Part shown: piece by piece, positions 1-6,940 of the stretch | How the letters are laid out: each line of letters begins with the position of its first letter | Position numbering within the stretch: position 1 is the first letter of the stretch | Origin: Lachnospiraceae bacterium UBA3814 | GTDB taxonomy: Bacteria > Bacillota > Clostridia > Lachnospirales > Lachnospiraceae | Direction of reading: 5' to 3' | DNA length: 22,418 nt | NCBI GenBank assembly: GCA_002368575.1 | Contig: DFEA01000071.1 | Location: forward strand, 1 to 22,418 | The notes under the pieces: generated by a model | Told to the model about the DNA's origin: nothing | What the model saw: only the letters and a program-made list of their open reading frames with translations | Database searches by the model: none | Position numbers and translations under genes: made by a program

Positions 1-358
1 ATCCGTTATCCCGCGGAAGAGGCGTTACCGGCGGCTTATCCACCGTGTATTCATCCTCATCCTCGCTTGCGGGCTTTGCTTCGGGCTCATACATGTCCCA
101 GAAGTCCAGATCCTCTGATCTCAGGTTGTTCTGCCCTACCCCCATCTCCTCAAGCTCTCTCTGCTCCTCCTTCATGGCCTCAAGCTTTTCCCTTGAGACC
201 CTTTCCTGGGCAGCAAGCCTCTTATGTCTTTCCTCATTATTACGATAGATCATATAGAGGAAGCCGAGCATTACCAGAGATGCCGCAAAAACACAGTACA
301 CGAGCATCCTTTTTCTTACCCTTCTGTCCTCCTGATCGTCCTTATTATACCTCTGCAT
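1..358 (-). CDS. N-terminally anchored membrane protein, partial (runs off left edge)
   Basis: An open frame of 119 codons reads leftward from an ATG at 358 and stays open to the window edge, so the C-terminus is missing. The start is supported by a purine-rich stretch (GGAGGAAGGGG) just upstream. The protein begins with a charged cytoplasmic-looking segment of about 17 residues rich in Asp, Arg and Lys. One hydrophobic helix follows (about residues 18-40, VYCVFAASLVMLGFLYMIY). Next is a Glu/Lys/Arg-rich stretch likely to form a coiled coil (about 42-72), then an acidic, Pro-containing tail with the motif DLDFWDMYEPE. This is a single-pass, N-in topology typical of small envelope or division-associated proteins, but I do not recognise the family. 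It is divergent from apbE across a repeat-filled gap. Overlapping plus-strand frames at 45-504 lack ribosome binding sites and look like shadows. Confidence 0.7.
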   Translation of the reverse strand, partial: MQRYNKDDQEDRRVRKRMLVYCVFAASLVMLGFLYMIYRNNEERHKRLAAQERVSREKLEAMKEEQRELEEMGVGQNNLRSEDLDFWDMYEPEAKPASEDEDEYTVDKPPVTPLPRDNG

Positions 359-376
359 TATCCCCTTCCTCCTGCG

Positions 377-394
377 CCGGTATGCTTATACCGG
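377..394. other. Short perfect hairpin upstream of the partial membrane-protein gene
   Basis: CCGGTAT and ATACCGG form a 7-bp stem with a 4-nt loop (GCTT on the plus strand). On the minus strand it lies just upstream of the ribosome binding site of the gene starting at 358, so it would fall in that gene's leader. The minus-strand TATAAG inside it could act as a -10 box, but no good -35 is visible. Confidence 0.45.
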
Positions 395-399
395 ATCCA

Positions 400-685
400 G
401 GGCAATCGCTTAATACCCTCATAACCCCGGCGGGATATGCGGATCATAATAAGTCCGGATCTGAGCTTTTGCAAAACTCACTTAACGAAAAGCGGTTTTT
501 ATAGAAAACCTTTCAACCCTGTTTGAGCTCGCGTACTAAATTCCCTCGATAACTGTGAAGCGAGTTGTTGGAAGGTTTTCTTCTTATAAAAATTGCTTTG
601 AGTTTAGTGAGTTTGCAGCCGCGAAGAGACGGAATTCTTATGATCTGCATATCCCACACCACCCTGGGGTATTAAGCGATTGCCC
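400..685. repeat. Long imperfect inverted repeat (MITE-like or structured RNA), ~286 bp
   Basis: The ends 400-418 and 667-685 are perfect 19-bp inverted copies (GGGCAATCGCTTAATACCC and its complement). The arms keep matching inward to about 517 and 567 with substitutions and small indels. Shared blocks include GGATATGC-GATCATAA, CAAACTCACT, TTTTTATA and AAAACCTTYCAAC. The central ~49 nt carry a small inner stem (CTCGC/GCGAG). The whole unit could fold into one long hairpin on either strand. It encodes no convincing protein and no transposase. No clear target-site duplication is visible. It could be a miniature inverted-repeat element or a long structured leader. The inverted repeat itself is certain from sequence; its nature is not. 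Confidence 0.75.
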
Positions 686-790
686 CAGACCGAATCATTT
701 CCGCCTGCGCCGGCCTGCCTGCAGGCCGTGCGCTTAGGTGCGAACTTCAGTTCGCGCCGATTCGGTCTGTTTTCAGACCGAATCATTTCC
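686..790. repeat. Multi-hairpin intergenic repeat, copy A, bounded by 17-bp direct repeats
   Basis: A 17-bp direct repeat, CAGACCGAATCATTTCC, occurs at 686-702 and 774-790. Between them are three adjacent hairpins: one built on GGCCTG/CAGGCC (711-726), one with a 9-bp stem (738-759, GGTGCGAAC/GTTCGCGCC), and one on GATTCGGTCTG/CAGACCGAATC with a TTTT loop (759-784). Related arrays occur at 10136-10165, 13141-13216 and, inverted, 16935-17010. The first direct repeat abuts the right end of the long palindrome. Transcripts in either direction would fold strongly. No T-tract follows, so it is not a classical terminator. Confidence 0.75.
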
Positions 791-813
791 TTATAGCGAA
801 GCCACCCAAAAAC

Positions 814-822
814 TGATATACT
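814..822 (+). promoter_or_regulatory. Candidate extended -10 promoter for a leaderless apbE mRNA
   Basis: TGATATACT (TGn plus TATACT) ends 7 nt before the apbE ATG at 830. There is no good -35 hexamer and no Shine-Dalgarno sequence before the ATG. Transcription from this box would begin at or next to the start codon, giving a leaderless mRNA. The motif is seen; promoter activity is inferred. Confidence 0.45.
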
Positions 823-829
823 GTGCCTT

Positions 830-1876
830 ATGAATATCAGCAAAAAGATCCTTTCAATCCTTATATCGGCAGTCCTTCTCGTTGATCTGCCCCTCTCAGG
901 CTGCAGCCCGGGCTCTTACGGCAGGACTCCCGTAAGCCTTAGCTTCTTTGCCCTTAACACCCTTTCCACCATCACCATATATACGTCCCTTCCGGGGATC
1001 AAAGCATCTGAAGTGCTTGACTCCTGCAGGGAGCTGGTTCTTAAATATGAGGATGTGCTTAGCCGGACAAAAAAGACCAGTGACATATACAGAATCAATC
1101 ATTCGGCGGGAAGGCCTGTGACCGTTTCTGAAACCACCCTTGAGCTTATACGCAAAGGGATCGAATACTCCGAGCTCTCAAACGGGATGTTCGATATTAC
1201 AATAGCGCCTGTTATTGAACTATGGGGCTTCGGAACTGACGAAATGAATGGTATTCCCGATAAAGCAGCGCTTAAGGAGGCTCTCAGCCATGTTTCCTTC
1301 AGGAATATCCTTCTTGACGAGGAAGCCCTGACCGTACAGCTTGCCGATCCCGCCTCAAAGCTCGATCTCGGAGCAATAGCAAAGGGCTATATAGCGGATC
1401 GTGTTAAGGAAAGGCTTAAGGAATCCGGAGTCACCGGTGCTGTCATAGACCTCGGGGGGAACATACTGACACTTGGCTCAAAGCCCGGCGGTAAGCCCTT
1501 TAACGTAGCAATAAAGGCCCCCTTTACGGATACGTCCTCATATTATATGGGGAGGGAGCTGCCCGAAGACAGCATAGCCGCCTCGGTGGAGATAACGGAC
1601 AGATCCGTAGTGACCTCCGGCATATATGAAAGATACAGGCTTGTCGACGGAGTAATGTATCACCACATCCTTGATCCCCGTACCGGGTTCCCCGTGGATA
1701 ATACTCTTGCCTCGGCGACCGTCATATCGGACACCTCCCTTGAGGGCGACTGTCTCAGTACGGTCTGCCTCCTTCTCGGCAGAAAGCAGGCTGAGGCTCT
1801 TATAAAAGCCCGCCCCCGGCTTCAGGCTATCCTTATCGAAAAGGACGGTACGGTTACAAGGGTGAACTCACTATAG
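830..1876 (+). CDS. apbE: FAD:protein FMN transferase, lipoprotein (ApbE)
   Basis: ApbE uses FAD to attach FMN through a phosphoester bond to Thr in flavoprotein targets outside the membrane. The 348-residue product starts with a lipoprotein signal peptide ending in LSGC (lipid-modified Cys25). It carries family motifs in the expected order: FDITIAPV (121-128), LDLGAIAKGYIAD (178-190), IDLGGNI (206-212) and HHILDPRTGFPVDN (278-291), then an Asp-rich metal and FAD region around SLEGDCLST. Its targets are probably RnfG (SGAT) and RnfD (SSAT), encoded in the operon that converges on it. The genes overlap tail to tail by 6 bp, and both stop codons lie in the palindrome CTATAG. The ATG at 830 is the only start that gives a proper signal peptide, yet it has no ribosome binding site. 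Length and motifs are normal for the family. Confidence 0.95.
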   Translation: MNISKKILSILISAVLLVDLPLSGCSPGSYGRTPVSLSFFALNTLSTITIYTSLPGIKASEVLDSCRELVLKYEDVLSRTKKTSDIYRINHSAGRPVTVSETTLELIRKGIEYSELSNGMFDITIAPVIELWGFGTDEMNGIPDKAALKEALSHVSFRNILLDEEALTVQLADPASKLDLGAIAKGYIADRVKERLKESGVTGAVIDLGGNILTLGSKPGGKPFNVAIKAPFTDTSSYYMGRELPEDSIAASVEITDRSVVTSGIYERYRLVDGVMYHHILDPRTGFPVDNTLASATVISDTSLEGDCLSTVCLLLGRKQAEALIKARPRLQAILIEKDGTVTRVNSL

Positions 1877-2668
1877 ACCGGGGATTATCTTCTTCGGACA
1901 TTTCTGGGAACAAGCCCCGCAGCTTACACATTTATCCTGATCTATATGCGCCAGGAAATCCTTCACCTCGATCGCTTCCTCAGGACAGTTTTTTGCACAG
2001 ATCCCGCAGCCGATACAGCCCGTACTGCATTTCTTCATTACCTGAGGACCCTTATCCTTAGATGAGCAGGCGACCGCGTAGCCGGCAGCATAAGGAACAA
2101 GCTCTATGAGATGCTTTGGGCAAATGGCTATGCACTGCCCGCAGGAGGTGCATTTTTCCTTATCTACCTTAGCTATACCGTCTACGATATGTATCGCGTC
2201 AAACTTGCAGACGGAAACGCAGCTGCCAAAGCCCGTACAGCCGTATTCGCAGGATTTGGGCCCGCCTGAGGGCACAAATGAAGCCATCCTGCAGTCCTTC
2301 ACTCCCGAATACAGGTATTGGTCGACAGTATGCTCACAGGTCCCGTTGCATTTTACAAAGGCTACCAGCTTCTCCGTTGCCTCCGCGGAAACCCCCATGA
2401 TCTCCGATACCTTTTCCGCAACAGCCGCTCCTCCCACGGGACACCCGTTGACCGGAGCCTCTCCCTTTACTATCGCTGCCGCCAGCCCCGAACAGCCCGG
2501 AAAGCCGCAGCCTCCGCAGTTATTTCCCGGAAGTGCCTCCTCTACCGCCGCCTCTCTCGCATCCGTCTCAACCTTGAAGATATTCCCGAAAATACTTAAG
2601 AATATACCGATAAGTATGCCGACACCGCCAACTATGCCCGTGGCGGTAGCAATTCCCAAAATACTCAT
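1871..2668 (-). CDS. rnfB: Electron transport complex subunit RnfB (multi-cluster ferredoxin-like)
   Basis: RnfB is the ferredoxin-facing entry subunit of the Rnf complex. The 265-residue protein has an N-terminal membrane helix (about 5-30). A [4Fe-4S] motif C51-x2-C54-x4-C59-x16-C76 follows. The C-terminal half has four more cysteine motifs: C140/C144/C150/C154, C173/C176/C179/C183, C218/C221/C224/C228 and C247/C250/C253/C257. That suggests about five clusters, as in clostridial RnfB with extended ferredoxin domains. The ATG at 2668 is preferred over an in-frame GTG at 2677, because the purine-rich AAGGTGGAG motif lies between them and ends just before the ATG. It is the last gene of the rnf operon, 15 nt after rnfA. 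It overlaps the convergent apbE by 6 bp, and no terminator is visible. Confidence 0.96.
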   Translation of the reverse strand: MSILGIATATGIVGGVGILIGIFLSIFGNIFKVETDAREAAVEEALPGNNCGGCGFPGCSGLAAAIVKGEAPVNGCPVGGAAVAEKVSEIMGVSAEATEKLVAFVKCNGTCEHTVDQYLYSGVKDCRMASFVPSGGPKSCEYGCTGFGSCVSVCKFDAIHIVDGIAKVDKEKCTSCGQCIAICPKHLIELVPYAAGYAVACSSKDKGPQVMKKCSTGCIGCGICAKNCPEEAIEVKDFLAHIDQDKCVSCGACSQKCPKKIIPGL

Positions 2669-2683
2669 AATCTCCACCTTTTT

Positions 2684-3259
2684 CTATTTCAGTCCGGAAA
2701 AACCAAAAAACGCAATAGCCATAAGCCCTGCCGTAACAAGCACTATGGGCATTCCCTGAAAGGGCTTTGGTATATCATTATATTCTATCTTCTCTCTTAT
2801 GCCTGCCATTATCACGATCGCAACAAGGAATCCGACCGCAGTGGCAAAGCCGTTTACCACTCCCTCAATAATGTTATACGACCTTGTGACATTCAAAAGC
2901 ACGACTCCCAGCACCGCACAGTTTGTGGTGATAAGGGGAAGGTAAACGCCAAGGGCCTGATACAGTCCCTTCATCTTTTTCTTAAGGAACATCTCCACGA
3001 ACTGTACTAACGCCGCAATGACCAGAATAAAAACTATCGTCTGAAGGTACGTGATATTTAAGGGTACAAGTATGAATTTATAGATGATACCCGCCACAAA
3101 TGAGGCAAGCGTTATTACAAAAACCACCGCCGAGCCCATTCCGGCAGCTGTTTTGACCCTTTTGCTGACTCCCAAAAAGGGACAGATCCCGAGGAACTGT
3201 GAAAGCACTACGTTATTTATAAAGGCGGAGCCGACCCCGATAGCTATAAGATTTCCCAT
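2684..3259 (-). CDS. rnfA: Electron transport complex subunit RnfA
   Basis: RnfA is a six-helix integral membrane subunit, homologous to NqrE. With RnfE it holds an iron site buried in the membrane. The 191-residue product has the family N-terminus INNVVLSQFLGICPFLGV, with Cys26, and the second half-site LITTNCAVLGV, with Cys114. These cysteines are known ligands of the shared Fe-S centre in this family. Length is typical. The start at 3259 is preceded by GGAGGAGG and lies 2 nt after the rnfE stop, so the two are probably translationally coupled. Confidence 0.96.
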   Translation of the reverse strand: MGNLIAIGVGSAFINNVVLSQFLGICPFLGVSKRVKTAAGMGSAVVFVITLASFVAGIIYKFILVPLNITYLQTIVFILVIAALVQFVEMFLKKKMKGLYQALGVYLPLITTNCAVLGVVLLNVTRSYNIIEGVVNGFATAVGFLVAIVIMAGIREKIEYNDIPKPFQGMPIVLVTAGLMAIAFFGFSGLK

Positions 3260-3261
3260 GC

Positions 3262-4044
3262 CTATGCCTCCTCCTTTTCCGTATTATCCGCTTTTTCCTT
3301 ATTATCCTGCACGGCCGGAGCCTCCTGCTTTGGCGTATCTTTTCCGCTGTCGCCCTTTTCCCCGTTTAAGGACCTTGTCCTTTCCATGCAGGCTGTATTC
3401 ATACAGCCCTCACACAGGGCATCACAGTTTCCGCCCTTTCCGAGCGGCCTTCCCTTACCCATTCTTATCCTGTTAAGGATAGCCACAAACATCGCCAGCA
3501 CGAAGAAGGCTCCCGGAGCCAGAATAAAGATAGTGAGCGGAACATAGGCCTCGGGGAATATCCTCACCTCAAAAAGCTTTCCGCTGCCCAGAAGCTCCCT
3601 GACACAGCCGATAAGAGTAAGGGCTATGGTAAAGCCAAGCCCCATCCCTATCCCGTCGAACATAGAGGCCACTACTCCGTTTTTTGAAGCAAACGCCTCT
3701 GCACGTCCGAGGATGATACAGTTAACGACGATCAGCGGGATATATATCCCTAACGCCGCATATAACGACGGGATATAGGCCTGAAGCAGCATCTCAACTA
3801 TGGTCACAAAGGAAGCTATGACCACGATAAACGCGGGAATACGCACACTGTCCGGAATAAGCTTCCTCAGCACTGAGATAAAAACATTGGACAGGACAAG
3901 CACGGCCGTGGTCGTAAGTCCCATTCCGAGGCCGTTTACCGCGGAGGTCGTTACGGCAAGTGTGGGGCACATCCCGAGCATCAGCACGAAGGTCGGGTTT
4001 TCCGTGATCAGACCGTTTATAAGAGGCTTTATATTCTTATTCAT
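3262..4044 (-). CDS. rnfE: Electron transport complex subunit RnfE with Cys-rich, charged C-terminal tail
   Basis: RnfE is the RnfA paralogue, homologous to NqrD: a six-helix membrane protein whose Cys26 (GMCPTLAV) and Cys109 (VVNCIIL) match the RnfA cysteines. The core ends near residue 195. A tail of about 65 residues follows. It begins with a cysteine cluster C207-x3-C211-x2-C214-x4-C219 and ends in a hydrophilic Lys/Glu/Asp-rich stretch. A core-only RnfE is about 200 residues, so the tail is an addition that might bind a metal or partner. The ATG at 4044 is chosen over the in-frame GTG at 4062, because GGGAGGTG lies between them, 6-7 nt before the ATG. This ATG overlaps the rnfG stop by 8 bp (ATGAATAA), which implies translational coupling. 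Confidence 0.94.
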   Translation of the reverse strand: MNKNIKPLINGLITENPTFVLMLGMCPTLAVTTSAVNGLGMGLTTTAVLVLSNVFISVLRKLIPDSVRIPAFIVVIASFVTIVEMLLQAYIPSLYAALGIYIPLIVVNCIILGRAEAFASKNGVVASMFDGIGMGLGFTIALTLIGCVRELLGSGKLFEVRIFPEAYVPLTIFILAPGAFFVLAMFVAILNRIRMGKGRPLGKGGNCDALCEGCMNTACMERTRSLNGEKGDSGKDTPKQEAPAVQDNKEKADNTEKEEA

Positions 4045-4669
4045 CCGCTGCACCTCCCTCACTCATTGCTCCAAACCATACAAGCCCCGCATTCACGGCA
4101 TTCACCATTGCATTGGTCGTTATGGTGGCGCCTGAAAGGGCATCTATCTCATAATCCATGGCCGCACCCGATTTGGTATAGGAAAACCTGGATACCTTTC
4201 TGTTCCTGAACTGATCCTTAAACTCCGGGGTATCAGCCTTCATTCCAAGGCCTGCGGTCTCGCTTATGGAAAGGATCTCGATACCGTTCAGGGTCCCGTC
4301 GTTCAATATACCCATTGAAATATCTATTTCGCCGCCGTATCCCTCCATAGTCCTCACATTAAGTACATAACCCAGGGTGTTTCCGGAGCCGTCCTTTGCA
4401 TAAAAGGCCTCAGTCACTGCCTCCTGTGTAAAGCCCTCTTCAGCAAGGAGCTTTTCCATAGAAGCCCTGCCTTCTTCGGTATTGAGCTCCTCAACAGGTT
4501 CAAAGGTCTCGGCGCTCTCAAATACGCTCTTTGCCGCGTTCTGCCTGGCAAGCTCCTCCTGTGCCGCTATAGGCTCCTTTGTAAGCTCAAAAATAAATCC
4601 CAGCAGCACTCCGGAAACAAGAGTTATTACCGCAAGCGTAACGATCGCTCTTATATTCTCCTTCATCAT
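4037..4669 (-). CDS. rnfG: Electron transport complex subunit RnfG (covalent FMN protein)
   Basis: RnfG is a membrane-anchored flavoprotein, homologous to NqrC, that carries FMN bound covalently to Thr. The 210-residue product has one N-terminal helix (about residues 4-28). The extracytoplasmic FMN-binding domain follows. Its flavinylation motif DALSGAT (about 176-182) fits the ApbE target consensus, with Thr182 as the expected attachment residue. AAGGAGGAG precedes tandem ATGs at 4669 and 4666, and either could start translation. The first overlaps the rnfD stop as ATGA. Length and domain content are typical. ApbE is encoded nearby at 830-1876. Confidence 0.95.
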   Translation of the reverse strand: MMKENIRAIVTLAVITLVSGVLLGFIFELTKEPIAAQEELARQNAAKSVFESAETFEPVEELNTEEGRASMEKLLAEEGFTQEAVTEAFYAKDGSGNTLGYVLNVRTMEGYGGEIDISMGILNDGTLNGIEILSISETAGLGMKADTPEFKDQFRNRKVSRFSYTKSGAAMDYEIDALSGATITTNAMVNAVNAGLVWFGAMSEGGAADE

Positions 4670-5601
4670 TCTCCTCCTTTTCCAAAGCATTTCGGAACGG
4701 TCACAAGCTCAATGAGCGGAACAAGGAGATTGCTTATGATGATGGCAAAGCTGACTCCCTCCGCCGAGCTGGAAAAGATCCTGAATATGCCCGTCAGGAC
4801 TCCGAGAATGATCCCGTATATATATCTTCCTCTTGAGGTGATGGGACTGGTGACGTAATCGGTCGCCATAAAGAAGGCTCCTAGCATGAGCCCGCCTCCG
4901 CAGAGCTCCGCGATCAGATACCCGGGATCCCATCCTCTTCTCGAAAACAGGCCGATGAAGATCAAAAAGGTCACGATATAGGTAAAGGGTATCCTGACAT
5001 CAATGACCCCCGTAACTATGAGCAGCACAGCACCTAACATAAGAGCGATCACGCTGGTCTCGCCTATGGTGCCGGGTATCCTTCCTATTATCATATCTAT
5101 AAGGCTCACGTTGTTCCCCTGTCTTATAAGCATAAGGGGGGTTGCCGAGCTTACCCCGTCATAAACGAAATCCGTCATATGAGCAGCAAAGCAGATCATC
5201 AGAAAGCATCTGCCGGCAAGGGCAGGATTCATAAAGTTCTGTCCCAGGCCTCCGAACAGCTCCTTGGCAATGAGGATGGCAAATACGGAACCGATCACAG
5301 CCATCCACCAGGGAAGATTGGAAGGAAGGTTAAGCGCTAAAAGCAGTCCCGTGACCGCCGCACTAAGATCAGAGATCGTGACCGCCTTCTTCATCCCCTT
5401 TGTATACAAAAACTCGGTAAGCACACAGGTCCCTACACATATGAGTATCAGGACAAGCGCACCTGCTCCAAAATTCCAGATCCCGAACCCGGCAGCAGGA
5501 AGGAGCGACGCAATGACGAGCAGCATGATCTTCTGCGTCGACATATTGCTCCTTATATGCGGGTTCGAGGAAACATGTTTAAGTTCATTCAATTTCAGCA
5601 C
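4666..5601 (-). CDS. rnfD: Electron transport complex subunit RnfD (covalent FMN membrane protein)
   Basis: RnfD is a polytopic membrane subunit, homologous to NqrB, with about nine to ten helices and a covalent FMN. The N-terminus has the family signature VSSNPHIRSNMSTQKIM. The flavinylation site is DGVSSATPL, with Thr154 of SSAT the expected FMN attachment point. Other conserved stretches are LLLALNLPSNLPWWM, QNFMNPALAGR and ATDYVTSPIT. The start is uncertain. GTG at 5601 is 1 nt after the rnfC stop and lacks a clear ribosome binding site, while TTG at 5592 has GAGGTG upstream. The length of about 310 residues is normal for the family. Confidence 0.94.
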   Translation of the reverse strand: MLKLNELKHVSSNPHIRSNMSTQKIMLLVIASLLPAAGFGIWNFGAGALVLILICVGTCVLTEFLYTKGMKKAVTISDLSAAVTGLLLALNLPSNLPWWMAVIGSVFAILIAKELFGGLGQNFMNPALAGRCFLMICFAAHMTDFVYDGVSSATPLMLIRQGNNVSLIDMIIGRIPGTIGETSVIALMLGAVLLIVTGVIDVRIPFTYIVTFLIFIGLFSRRGWDPGYLIAELCGGGLMLGAFFMATDYVTSPITSRGRYIYGIILGVLTGIFRIFSSSAEGVSFAIIISNLLVPLIELVTVPKCFGKGGE

Positions 5602-5602
5602 C

Positions 5603-6916
5603 TCATTTTTTTCTGTGGCTTAAAGCTATCTTTCTCATGGACTTGATGCTCTGCGTAAGCTGTCTTTTTGCCGGACAGACATAGCTGCAGCAGCCGCATT
5701 CACAGCATTCCAGACCGTTATATTTCAAGAACCTCTCTTCATCATTGTGCTCGGCAAAATCAGCAAGCTTTGAAGGCAGTACCCTGCCGGGGCAGACCTC
5801 AGCGCATCTGCCGCAGTTTATACAATGCGTAGGCTTGGAATCAGCGACCTCATCCTTTGACAGGCAAAGCAGCGCCGAGCTTGTCTTTGTGGTGGGAACG
5901 GAAAGATCAAACAGGGCAAAGCCCATCATAGGCCCTCCTGATATGATCTTGGCCGGCTCCTTCTTAAAGCCTCCCGCCTCCCTAAGAAGCTCTTCATAGC
6001 TCATACCGCAGGGGACAAGATAGTTCTGTGGAAACCTGACCGCATCTCCCGTCACGGTGATCACCCTTCTTATAAGCGGGCGCCCCTCTATAACGGCATT
6101 GTATATGGCGCATACGGTATCCACATTATTGACTATGCAGCCCGCATCGGCCGGAAGCATAGAAGCATTGATGGCCCTTTTGGTGGCCGCGTAGATAAGC
6201 TGTCTTTCGGAGCCCTGAGGATACTTGGTCTTTAATTCCTTTACCGTGATCCGCGCCTCGTCTATGGTAAGCTCTTTAAGCTTTTTTATGCAGTCAGGCT
6301 TGTTATCCTCGACCGCCAGTATCCCCTCAGCGTGATCATACAGGGCAAGCATGATCTTTAAGCCGTTCACCAGCTTTTCAGAATCCTCGAGCATCCTTCT
6401 GTAATCGCTTGTCAGATAGGGTTCGCACTCCGCGCAGTTTACGATAACGTAGTATATCTTATCGGGATTTTTGGGTGACAGCTTGACATGGGTAGGAAAC
6501 CCTGCTCCCCCCATTCCGACGATCCCGGCCTCCTTTATTATATTGATCACCTCGCCCCTGGTCATGTCCGCAATAGGGCGAACGGGTATGCGCGGTGCTT
6601 CTTCATACAGACCGTCGTTTTCGAGAATAATGGAATTTACCATGTCGCCGGTCAGGGTCCTGCGCTTTTCAATACCCTTTATCGTGCCGGAAACAGACGC
6701 GTAGACCGGAGCGGAAACATAGCCGTCCGCCTCTGCTATCTTCTGCCCCATAAGCACCCTGTCGCCTTTTTTTACAATGGGTACGGCAGGCTTTCCGATA
6801 TGCTGCGATAAGGGATATACCATCTCGCCTTCCGGAAAGACCTCCTGTATCGGCTTATCCTTTGACATGGCCTTACCGTCAAAAGGATGAATGCCTCCCC
6901 TGAATGTAAACGCCAT
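5603..6916 (-). CDS. rnfC: Electron transport complex subunit RnfC (NADH/FMN, two [4Fe-4S])
   Basis: RnfC is the peripheral subunit that exchanges electrons with NAD+/NADH. The 437-residue protein has an N-terminal barrel-sandwich domain (about 1-110, FRGGIHPF near the start). The nucleotide/FMN-binding domain follows, with GMGGAGFPTHVK (134-145) and NCAECEPYLTSDYR (160-173), like the NuoF family. Two [4Fe-4S] motifs are near the end: C365/C368/C371/C375 and C404/C407/C410/C414. Two extra cysteines, 405 and 409, lie inside the second. AAGGAGG precedes the ATG at 6916. It follows the CmpB-like gene by 24 nt and is the first rnf gene proper, so the order C-D-G-E-A-B matches clostridial operons. 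Confidence 0.96.
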   Translation of the reverse strand: MAFTFRGGIHPFDGKAMSKDKPIQEVFPEGEMVYPLSQHIGKPAVPIVKKGDRVLMGQKIAEADGYVSAPVYASVSGTIKGIEKRRTLTGDMVNSIILENDGLYEEAPRIPVRPIADMTRGEVINIIKEAGIVGMGGAGFPTHVKLSPKNPDKIYYVIVNCAECEPYLTSDYRRMLEDSEKLVNGLKIMLALYDHAEGILAVEDNKPDCIKKLKELTIDEARITVKELKTKYPQGSERQLIYAATKRAINASMLPADAGCIVNNVDTVCAIYNAVIEGRPLIRRVITVTGDAVRFPQNYLVPCGMSYEELLREAGGFKKEPAKIISGGPMMGFALFDLSVPTTKTSSALLCLSKDEVADSKPTHCINCGRCAEVCPGRVLPSKLADFAEHNDEERFLKYNGLECCECGCCSYVCPAKRQLTQSIKSMRKIALSHRKK

Positions 6917-6940
6917 ATAAAAACCTCCTTGTAATTACTT

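Noticed and set aside
67..504. 145-codon plus-strand open frame across the left edge and the palindrome
   Set aside because: It is antisense to a better-supported minus-strand gene at 1-358, has no ribosome binding site, and runs into the inverted repeat; its composition looks non-coding.
2106..2759. 217-codon plus-strand open frame opposite rnfB
   Set aside because: It is a frame shadow of rnfB, which has full family motifs; the antisense product is Ser/Pro/Thr-rich and matches nothing I know.
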